NCBI GenBank assembly: GCA_007571095.1
Contig: RKSB01000172.1
Coordinates: 1-22,842, forward strand
Length of the DNA: 22,842 nucleotides
Direction of reading: 5' to 3'
From: K189A clade bacterium
Lineage (GTDB): Bacteria; Pseudomonadota; Gammaproteobacteria; Pseudomonadales; Azotimanducaceae
Under the pieces are notes generated by a model. It had not been told where the DNA came from and ran no database searches. It saw nothing but the letters and a program-made list of their open reading frames with translations. This document shows, one piece after another, positions 7,816 through 12,774 of the stretch; position 1 is the first letter of the stretch; each line of letters opens with the position of its first letter. Both the position numbers and the translations under genes were made by a program.

Positions 7816-8983
7816 TTGCATTCACCGCCTCTTCAAATCTCTCCAGTGCCAACGAGAGGGTGCTTCGTGAGCAGCCGAAGTTGAGTCGAACAAAGCCTTC
7901 GTCGCCAAAGTCCCTGCCGTCGTGGAGACCAATGCCATAGCGTTCGAAGTATTGTACGGGCTTCTTGAGTTCGAACTCGCGAATGTCAAGCCAGGCCAGA
8001 AAAGTTGCTTCCACAGGAGTCATGGGTACTTCGAGTGAACGCATCTTTTGCAGGACAATATGGGCATTGCCTCTCAGATAAGTGAGCAATCGTTTAAGCC
8101 AGGCCTGACCGTGCGAGTAGCCTGCCTCGGCTGCCGCCATGGATAACGGCGAGCATACCGGCTGCATACCAAGTCGGTTTTCACGAAAGCTCCTTCTGAG
8201 TGTCGGGTTGGAAATAACAGCGAAGCCGAAGTTGAGCCCGGGCATGTTGAAAGTTTTGCCGGGGCTCATCAGAGTGATGGTGCTGTTGGCTACGTCCGGT
8301 GCCAGACTGGCTATGGGTATATGGGTGAGTTCCGGCTGGATCAACAGATCACAGTGAATCTCATCGGAGCAGATAAAGGCACCATGCTTCAGCACAATAT
8401 CGGCAAAAGCCTCCAGTTCGGACCTCGAGTAGACGCATCCGGTGGGGTTGTGCGGGTTGCACAGAAGAACCATGGTGGCATTTGTGCGAGCTAGCGTCTG
8501 GTCCAGCTCATCAAGATCCATCTCCCACCGATCCCGATTTTTTACCAGCCTCAGGGGCACATATTCGCGATGGGCGTGCCCTGGTACATTGAGAAAAGGA
8601 TGGTAGGCGGGAATCGGAATAATCAAGGGGTCATCTTCAGATCCGGTTGTTCGTGCGGCGATATTAACGCCTGGTAATACCGAGGCCACCCAGCTGATCC
8701 AGTCCTTTCGAATGGACCAGCCATAGCGAGTGAACAAGTGTTGTACGATGGCTTCTACCAGTGATTCAGGTATGTCGGAATACCCGAAAATTCCGTGATC
8801 CACTCTGTGCCTGAGTGCCTCGATAATTTCAGCAGGCGACCGAAAATCCATATCGGCAACCCATAGAGGCAGAATATCCCTGCCTTCGTATTTGTTCCAC
8901 TTGGTGCTGTCGCCGCCTCGCCGATCAAGGACTTGATCGAACTCATCATCGGAAACAACGAGCAAATCGTCTGTATGCTTCAT
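7775..8983 (-). CDS. MalY/PatB-family PLP-dependent cystathionine beta-lyase / aminotransferase
   Basis: This 402-residue fold-type I PLP enzyme belongs to the MalY/PatB group, which cleaves C-S bonds of cystathionine or cysteine conjugates and sometimes transaminates. Diagnostic stretches are LPLWVADMDF at 38-47, CNPHNPTG at 175-182, SDEIHCDLL at 206-214 and the cofactor lysine in SPGKTFNMPGLN (K243), followed by a C-terminal FVRLNFGCSRSTL. A start at 8983 with AGGAG about ten bases upstream fits well. The likely role is methionine or sulfur metabolism, but the exact substrate is not certain. Its C-terminal residues overlap the end of hyuB on the opposite strand. Confidence 0.9.
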   Translation of the reverse strand: MKHTDDLLVVSDDEFDQVLDRRGGDSTKWNKYEGRDILPLWVADMDFRSPAEIIEALRHRVDHGIFGYSDIPESLVEAIVQHLFTRYGWSIRKDWISWVASVLPGVNIAARTTGSEDDPLIIPIPAYHPFLNVPGHAHREYVPLRLVKNRDRWEMDLDELDQTLARTNATMVLLCNPHNPTGCVYSRSELEAFADIVLKHGAFICSDEIHCDLLIQPELTHIPIASLAPDVANSTITLMSPGKTFNMPGLNFGFAVISNPTLRRSFRENRLGMQPVCSPLSMAAAEAGYSHGQAWLKRLLTYLRGNAHIVLQKMRSLEVPMTPVEATFLAWLDIREFELKKPVQYFERYGIGLHDGRDFGDEGFVRLNFGCSRSTLSLALERFEEAVNAIRQEPRSHHRLES

Positions 8984-9048
8984 CTGGCTTGACTCCTGTG
9001 AGCGAGACCGGAAACTCGGCTCGAATTCACTTCTCGCAAAGCAACTTT

Positions 9049-9077
9049 TTGGTTTTGGAGGGCGACTCGTATAGAAT
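9049..9077 (+). promoter_or_regulatory. Candidate grxD promoter
   Basis: A TTGGTT at 9049-9054 and a TAGAAT at 9072-9077 are spaced by 17 bp in the 133-bp gap between the divergent aminotransferase and glutaredoxin genes. The start point would be about 9084, some 33 nt ahead of the ATG, with GAGGAG in the leader as ribosome site. The -10 is good and the -35 is poor. Confidence 0.4.
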
Positions 9078-9116
9078 AGGAGAAAAGGTACTCAGGCGAA
9101 AGATCGAGGAGACCAG

Positions 9117-9461
9117 ATGGACGCCGAAGCCAGCGTAGAAGACCAGATTCGGCAACAAATCCGTAATAATCCTGTGTTGCTCTATATGAAGGGCAGCCCC
9201 GACGCCCCTCAGTGCGGATTTTCTGCACAGGCGGTGCAGGTTTTGGTCGCCTGCAATCGTCCTTTTTCCTATGTTGATGTCTTGAGTCACCCCGAAGTCA
9301 GGGCCAGCCTGCCCGGCATAGCCAGCTGGCCGACCTTTCCTCAGTTATGGGTGGAGGGTGAGCTGGTTGGCGGATCCGATATTATCGTCGAGATGTACCA
9401 GAATGGTGAGCTTCAGCCGATGATTGAGGCGGCTTCCGAAGATGCCGACGAAGGCGATTAG
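9117..9461 (+). CDS. grxD: Monothiol glutaredoxin, Grx4/GrxD family
   Basis: CGFS glutaredoxins carry and transfer [2Fe-2S] clusters and work with BolA proteins in iron-sulfur assembly and iron sensing. The 114-residue product has the active site CGFS at 33-36, preceded by LLYMKGSPDAPQ with the conserved glutathione-contacting lysine (K25), and later WPTFPQLWVEGELVGGSDI with the cis-proline loop and the GG motif. The length matches GrxD. A GAGGAG ribosome site lies just upstream. The last 16 codons plus the stop occur again at 9849-9895, a remnant of a duplication. The gene faces bfr across repeat array 1. Confidence 0.94.
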   Translation: MDAEASVEDQIRQQIRNNPVLLYMKGSPDAPQCGFSAQAVQVLVACNRPFSYVDVLSHPEVRASLPGIASWPTFPQLWVEGELVGGSDIIVEMYQNGELQPMIEAASEDADEGD

Positions 9462-9513
9462 CCTCGGCTGAGCTGTGCCTCAGGTAGGCATTCTCGCCGC
9501 TTGCAGATAATCA
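9411..9513. repeat. Left arm of the grxD/bfr-end duplication
   Basis: Bases 9411-9480 match 9849-9918 at 69 of 70 positions (offset 438). They cover the grxD tail and stop and the opposite-strand end of bfr. From 9481 on the match to 9919-9955 continues but erodes, with a 1-bp and a 2-bp deletion, up to the array. grxD uses this arm for its C-terminus; the bfr tail on it is dead. Confidence 0.88.
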
Positions 9514-9800
9514 GTTTATTCCCTTTTTTATTCCCTTTTGGCTGAAGGCTCCTTATTCCCTTTTGGCTGAAGGCTCCTTATTCCCTTTTGGCTGAAGGCT
9601 CCTTATTCCCTTTTTGGCTGAGGGCTCTCTATTCCTATTTTTTTATTCCCTTTTTGGCTGAAGGCTCCTCCCTTTTGGCTGAAGGCTCCTGGCTGAGGGC
9701 TCTTTTATTTCTCTATTCCCTTTTGGCTGAAGGCTCCTGGCTGAGGGCTCTATTCCCTTTTTAGCTGAGGGCTCTCTATTCCCTTTTGGCTGAAGGCTCT
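9514..9800. repeat. Repeat array 1 (A/B modular repeat, between grxD and bfr)
   Basis: This array holds 11 copies of the B module (GGCTGAAGGCTCC, with GGCTGAGGGCTCT and AGCTGAGGGCTCT variants) interleaved with pyrimidine-rich A modules such as TTATTCCCTTTT. Three consecutive units of 25 bp (one A plus one B) at 9528-9602 are identical; later units vary in spacing and B modules may be adjacent. There are no spacers of constant length and no terminal inverted repeats. The hexamer CGCTTG occurs at both edges (9498-9503 and 9801-9806). The array encodes no plausible protein. Confidence 0.92.
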
Positions 9801-9850
9801 CGCTTGTCGATGAGCGAGGTTGAGTTTCGAGTCAGTCTGCGCGCCCTTCT
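9801..9850. repeat. Resumed bfr-end copy to the right of array 1
   Basis: About 50 bases here match the bfr 3' coding region at 9939-9990 with a 1-bp deletion and several substitutions, and they directly precede the second copy of the grxD tail (9849 on). The arm is the continuation of the first duplicate after the array. The join to the second duplicate shares CTTC, a possible 4-nt microhomology. Confidence 0.8.
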
Positions 9851-9895
9851 TCAGCCGATAATTGAGGCGGCTTCCGAAGATGCCGACGAAGGCGA
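9849..9895 (+). pseudogene. Second copy of the grxD C-terminal tail
   Basis: This stretch re-encodes the last residues of grxD (QPIIEAASEDADEGD) and its TAG stop, with one change from the real gene's tail (M to I). It has no upstream coding part, so it is a relic. The bfr TAA stop on the other strand overlaps this TAG by two bases, which is probably how the two genes met before the duplication. Confidence 0.85.
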
Positions 9896-10369
9896 TTAGC
9901 CTCGGCTGAGCTGTGCCTGCAGGTAAGCATTCTCGCCGAGCTTGTCGATGAGCGAGAGTTGAGTTTCCAGCCAGTCTATGTGCTCTTCCTCTGAGTCCAG
10001 AATAGACTGACACAAGTTCCTGGACACGTAATCCTGCTTTTCTTCGCAACACTGAATAGCAGCCTGCAGATCGAGACGTGCATTGAGCTCCAGTTGAAGG
10101 TCGCAGGAGATTATTTCCGGCACATTTGTACCGATATTGAGGTTGCCCAGGTTTTGCAGATTGGGCAATCCCTCCAGCAGCAGGATGCGCTGAGTAAGGA
10201 GATCGGCGTGGCGCATTTCATCAAGCGACTCATCGTACTCATGCTTGGCCATGGCCTCATATCCCCAGCTTTGCAACATTCTGGAATGCAAAAAGTACTG
10301 ATTGATTGCCACCAGCTCGTTGAACAGAATCTGATTCAGGCTTCTGATGACCTCTTCGTGTGCTTGCAT
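9896..10369 (-). CDS. bfr: Bacterioferritin
   Basis: Bfr assembles into a 24-subunit heme-containing cage that oxidises and stores iron in the cytosol. Starting at the ATG at 10369 gives 157 residues, and the functional residues then fall exactly on the E. coli Bfr numbering: E18, E51, H54, E94, E127 and H130 for the diiron ferroxidase site and M52 for the heme ligand. An ATG four codons upstream (10381) is possible but would break that register. GGAA precedes the preferred start, and a strong promoter lies just upstream. The 3' end overlaps the relic grxD stop. It closes a same-strand series with bfd, ygfA and the DUF192 gene. Confidence 0.95.
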   Translation of the reverse strand: MQAHEEVIRSLNQILFNELVAINQYFLHSRMLQSWGYEAMAKHEYDESLDEMRHADLLTQRILLLEGLPNLQNLGNLNIGTNVPEIISCDLQLELNARLDLQAAIQCCEEKQDYVSRNLCQSILDSEEEHIDWLETQLSLIDKLGENAYLQAQLSRG

Positions 10370-10399
10370 GAAGTTTTCCATTCCCGTTCAAGTGCCCCA

Positions 10400-10428
10400 A
10401 TTATCGAAGGGCGAGCCTTTTCTGTCAA
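10400..10428 (-). promoter_or_regulatory. bfr promoter
   Basis: On the minus strand a perfect TTGACA (10428-10423) is followed after 17 bp by GATAAT (10405-10400, five of six consensus bases). The start point would be near 10393, leaving a leader of about 24 nt to the preferred bfr ATG. This gives bfr its own promoter separate from ygfA and the DUF192 gene. No Fur-like box was seen in it. Confidence 0.7.
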
Positions 10429-10440
10429 TGAAGCATGCGT

Positions 10441-10917
10441 CTAACGTGGTATCTGATCGAGCCCCAAAACCTTTTCGCCTGCGGCTATTCGATGCTTCCT
10501 GAACCAGCCTTGGTTCATTTCCAGTGCATAGCTGGCCGGCCTTTTTGAGCAGTGGCTCCGTCTGCTCAAGGGTTTCATATCGGCAATGTTGATGATTTCG
10601 CCCTTGTCGTCCAGAAAAGCCACCGACAGAGGGATAAGCGTGTTTTTCATCCACATGCAGCCAATTCTGGCCGACGGGTAGACGAAGAGCATGCCTGAGT
10701 CGGCGGGTAGCAAAGAACGAAACATCAGGCCTCTGGTCTGTTCCTGTGCCGTCAGTGCCAGCTCCACTCGAATCGTTTGCTCGCCTATGGTGAGACTGTG
10801 GTCTGGTGTCTGGGCAAACGTTTCAAGCGGGCTGCTCACCAGCACCGTCAACAGGCCGACAAGCCTCGGCAAGGAGGCGAGCCTCAGGTGACCGCAGACT
10901 TTTTGAACAGAGAGCAT
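10441..10917 (-). CDS. DUF192 family exported protein
   Basis: This protein of about 158 residues has a secretion signal (a basic start, the hydrophobic LVGLLTVLVSS core and a likely cut near TFAQ), followed by one DUF192 domain. The domain shows RGLMFRSLLPADSGMLFVY, the MKNTLIPLSVAFLDDKGEI core and a closing YALEMNQGWFRKHRI. DUF192 proteins are small, widespread and of unsettled function. The frame extends to a TTG at 10938, but the ATG at 10917 puts the signal peptide at the N-terminus and is preferred. It overlaps the end of ygfA by 34 bp, which indicates co-transcription and coupled translation. bfr follows 71 bp later from its own promoter. Confidence 0.85.
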   Translation of the reverse strand: MLSVQKVCGHLRLASLPRLVGLLTVLVSSPLETFAQTPDHSLTIGEQTIRVELALTAQEQTRGLMFRSLLPADSGMLFVYPSARIGCMWMKNTLIPLSVAFLDDKGEIINIADMKPLSRRSHCSKRPASYALEMNQGWFRKHRIAAGEKVLGLDQIPR

Positions 10918-11510
10918 AGGGTCAGGTGGCTTGAGCAATCAATCAGTCGTTCGGGCGTAAGCACTGCGTCCAGCGGAACATCATGGGAGTCCTGCGGAAT
11001 CTTCGGGCATTCCTGTTGTTCAAAAGCCAGGCCTATCAGGCAGGGTGCCGACTCTGGCCGACCGATTTTGGCGGCAAAGTACCTGTCGTAATAGCCTCCC
11101 CCTGTACCCAGCCGATGCCCTCTGTCGTCAAATCCGACGAGTGGCAGCAGAGCCATGTCCATGTTCTGGCGATCAATGGTCCGGGCTTCGACCGGCGGGC
11201 AGGGAATGCCCATTGCATCCACGGACGAAGGCTCGTTTGCAGCCAGCAAACGAAATGTCATTTGACCGTCGATCATGGCTGCCGGCAGATAAACCTGTGC
11301 AGACCTTCTCTGGCAGTGCCAAACGAGCGGACGGCAGTCGAATTCAGACGACCCGGGCCAGTAAGCTGCAATTCGACTGTGCTTCAAATCAAACTGCCGA
11401 GAGAGAATTCCGACAACCGCCTCGGCCGAGGCTTGACGGGCTTGCTCTTCGATACCCCTGAGTCTTTTGCGAAGATCCCTTCGCAGATGGTCTTTGTCGG
11501 TGGCAGTCAC
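10884..11510 (-). CDS. ygfA: 5-formyltetrahydrofolate cyclo-ligase
   Basis: This enzyme converts 5-formyltetrahydrofolate to 5,10-methenyltetrahydrofolate with ATP, recycling a folate by-product in the cytosol. The 208-residue protein has the N-terminal basic RRDLRKRLRG region, the AAYWPGSSEFD stretch near residue 50 and the signature LVGFDDRGHRLGTGGGYYDRYF near residues 124-145. It starts with GTG; no ATG is in frame upstream. In many gammaproteobacteria the 6S RNA gene lies just upstream of ygfA, but I could not recognise 6S RNA here. Instead repeat array 2 lies about 140 bp upstream. The DUF192 gene overlaps its 3' end. Confidence 0.92.
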   Translation of the reverse strand: MTATDKDHLRRDLRKRLRGIEEQARQASAEAVVGILSRQFDLKHSRIAAYWPGSSEFDCRPLVWHCQRRSAQVYLPAAMIDGQMTFRLLAANEPSSVDAMGIPCPPVEARTIDRQNMDMALLPLVGFDDRGHRLGTGGGYYDRYFAAKIGRPESAPCLIGLAFEQQECPKIPQDSHDVPLDAVLTPERLIDCSSHLTLCSLFKKSAVT

Positions 11511-11645
11511 AAGCCTGTGCGAGTGTTCAGGAGTGCATGGTTTGCGGAATGTTGCTCAATTACAACAGAAAATCTCATTTGAAGCGAACAGAGAATGTGG
11601 CCGAGAGCTTTCGGGGCCTGTTTGTTCGGACACTCGGCGGTTTTG
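11511..11645. other. Intergenic region upstream of ygfA
   Basis: Between the ygfA start and repeat array 2 lie about 135 bp without a recognisable gene. A short palindrome (TGTTG with CAACA, around 11550-11567) is visible on either strand. The position is where 6S RNA commonly lies, but the conserved 6S central-bubble sequences are missing. No convincing promoter was found. Confidence 0.4.
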
Positions 11646-11649
11646 CGAC

Positions 11650-11966
11650 TGTTTTTTATTTTTATTTCCTTTTACCCCCTTTTTTAGCTGGAGGCTCTCT
11701 ATCCCCTTTCTATTCCCTTTTTGGCTGAAGGCTCCTAGCTGAAGGCTCTCTATTCCCTTTCTATTCCCTTTTTAGCTGAGGGCTCCATTTTTTATTCCCT
11801 TTTTTAGCTGAAGGCTCCTGGCTGAAGGCTCCGGCTGAAGGCTCTCTATTTCTATTTCTATTTAGCTGAAGGCTCCTGGCTGAAGGCTCCATTTCTATTT
11901 TCTTTTTAGCTGTGGCTGAGGGCTCTCTATTCCCTTTTTTAGCTGAAGGCTCCGGCTGAAGGCTCC
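11650..11966. repeat. Repeat array 2 (A/B modular repeat, between bfd and ygfA)
   Basis: About 12 B modules are present, in GGCTGAAGGCTCC, AGCTGAAGGCTCC and GGCTGAGGGCTCT forms, with A modules that are often eroded to CTATTT or TTTTTAT runs. The orientation matches arrays 1 and 3. It is the most degenerate of the three: several B modules are directly adjacent and one partial AGCTGT is visible near 11908. The array lies between the bfd stop and the ygfA start, next to an unidentified open fragment. Confidence 0.9.
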
Positions 11967-12223
11967 AAAAGTGCTGGCTTAAAGGCTACGAAGAAGCCCT
12001 GAAGTTCCCGCTGGTAGCCGGAACAAACGTCATTGACTCGGCCGACCGCAAACGAATGCCGGGGGCAAGGGTAAAAATTCCTCCGAAGTCAGAGGAGATC
12101 AAGAAGGCGAAACCTGTATTTTTCGTAGCCTGTTGCGCGATGAAGTTCAGGCGAGGGTTTTTTAAGGGCTACAGGGGGCTGGATGCGGGAACAAAAGGTC
12201 TGACTGCGCCGGCCAAGCTGTAA
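11960..12223 (+). pseudogene. Unidentified open fragment, possibly a gene remnant
   Basis: From the last repeat of array 2 an open frame of 87 codons runs to a TAA at 12221-12223. It has no start codon near its beginning (the first ATG is at 12056) and overlaps the 3' end of bfd antisense. The first 65 or so codons read protein-like with GC-rich third positions, including FPLVAGTNVIDSADRKR and PGARVKIPPKSEEIKKAKP. That layout faintly recalls the C-terminal domain of sugar C-methyltransferases (D-x-N-P, PGTxIPI, KPDY), but the key residues do not all match and I do not claim it. The opposite strand is also open over part of this region, so it may be non-coding. Confidence 0.3.
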
Positions 12224-12399
12224 TTCCTGCGGTCGGAGCTCTGAATTTGTTCAATCATGGCTTCTGCTCGACCGGCACACGAGCCACAATTGATGGCGAC
12301 TCCGAGTCGATTTTGCAGGCCGGCCAGTGAAACGACCCCTTTTTCGATGGCTTTTCGTGCCTGAGCGTGAGTAACACCGCTACAGATGCAAAGATACAT
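12169..12399 (-). CDS. bfd: Bacterioferritin-associated ferredoxin
   Basis: Bfd is a small [2Fe-2S] ferredoxin that docks on bacterioferritin and passes electrons to its heme so that stored iron can be released. The 76-residue product has the four cluster cysteines in the Bfd pattern, MYLCICSGV (C4, C6) and NCGSCAGRAEAMI (C38, C41). It starts with ATG behind an AAAAAGGGAG ribosome site. Its own promoter and a Fur-like box lie about 165-190 bp upstream, and the intervening leader is filled by repeat array 3. The bfr gene for its partner is about 1.8 kb downstream on the same strand. The C-terminal tail after residue 55 is not conserved. Confidence 0.94.
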   Translation of the reverse strand: MYLCICSGVTHAQARKAIEKGVVSLAGLQNRLGVAINCGSCAGRAEAMIEQIQSSDRRNYSLAGAVRPFVPASSPL

Positions 12400-12405
12400 T
12401 CGTTA

Positions 12406-12550
12406 CTCCCTTTTTATCCCTTTCTATTCCCTTTTTGGCTGAAGGCTCTCTATTCCCTTTCTATTCCCTTTCTATTCCCTTTTTGGCTGAAGGCTCTCTA
12501 TTCCCTTTCTATCCCCTTTTTGGCTGAAGGCTCTTTCGGCTGAAGGCTCC
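12406..12550. repeat. Repeat array 3 (A/B modular repeat, in the bfd leader)
   Basis: Four B modules (GGCTGAAGGCTCT three times, then GGCTGAAGGCTCC) alternate with A modules; an 11-bp CTATTCCCTTT unit is repeated in tandem from 12450. Read on the bfd strand the A module is AAAGGGAATAG, which resembles the bfd ribosome site AAAAAGGGAG bordering the array. Seven such GGGA-type modules precede the real one. The array lies wholly between the predicted bfd transcription start (near 12557) and its ATG. Confidence 0.9.
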
Positions 12551-12563
12551 GAGAGGGCAATTA

Positions 12564-12592
12564 ACGATAAGCTAGATAATAATAATTGTCAA
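12564..12592 (-). promoter_or_regulatory. bfd promoter
   Basis: On the minus strand a perfect TTGACA (12592-12587) and a TATCGT (12569-12564, four of six) are spaced by 17 bp. The start point would be near 12557, giving a leader of about 158 nt that passes through array 3 to the bfd ATG at 12399. The -35 box and the spacer overlap the Fur-like sequence at 12575-12593. Confidence 0.65.
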
Positions 12593-12593
12593 T
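12575..12593. promoter_or_regulatory. Fur-box-like operator
   Basis: The 19-bp stretch GATAATAATAATTGTCAAT matches the Fur consensus GATAATGATAATCATTATC at 13 positions by my count. It covers the -35 element and spacer of the bfd promoter, a position where a bound repressor would block RNA polymerase. bfd is a known iron-starvation gene under Fur in other gammaproteobacteria, so the assignment is consistent with family knowledge. The stretch is AT-rich, so a chance match cannot be excluded. Confidence 0.5.
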
Positions 12594-12774
12594 TGCATTT
12601 TTATTTAGCCTTCGTTTTCTGCGGCAGCCAGCTCGCCGTTTTTCTTCGGTGCTATCATTCGGTCGACGGGAGCTGAAAAAAGAGAACAATCCTGTCCTCT
12701 GTTGCCACCGCCTTGCTTGTCAGACGGTCCTCTGCTTCCAGAAGAAAACCCGAAACCGAAGAAAGCCACCCATC
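12594..12774. other. Leader region of rnr
   Basis: About 180 bp lie between the bfd control region and the chosen rnr ATG. The rnr frame stays open back to a TTG at 12586, but the 63 extra residues do not resemble the helix-turn-helix or first cold-shock domain of RNase R. No tRNA gene or clear promoter was found; a TATCAT at 12653-12658 has no matching -35 box. Confidence 0.4.

Noticed and set aside
9514..9800. CRISPR array
   Set aside because: The B modules are only 13 bp, the intervening sequence is itself repetitive and pyrimidine-rich, spacing varies from zero to about 30 bp, and no cas gene is nearby.
9750..10052. A minus-strand frame with LAHRQAR occurring twice
   Set aside because: The internal repeat is produced by the grxD/bfr-end duplication read out of frame with bfr.
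11511..11700. 6S RNA (ssrS) upstream of ygfA
   Set aside because: The position fits gammaproteobacterial gene order and a GTTCGC is present on the minus strand, but the conserved central-bubble sequences and long closing stem are not found.
12586..12774. Extended N-terminus of RNase R from the TTG at 12586
   Set aside because: The extra residues are Arg/Cys-rich, do not resemble RNase R domains, and the TTG overlaps the bfd control region.
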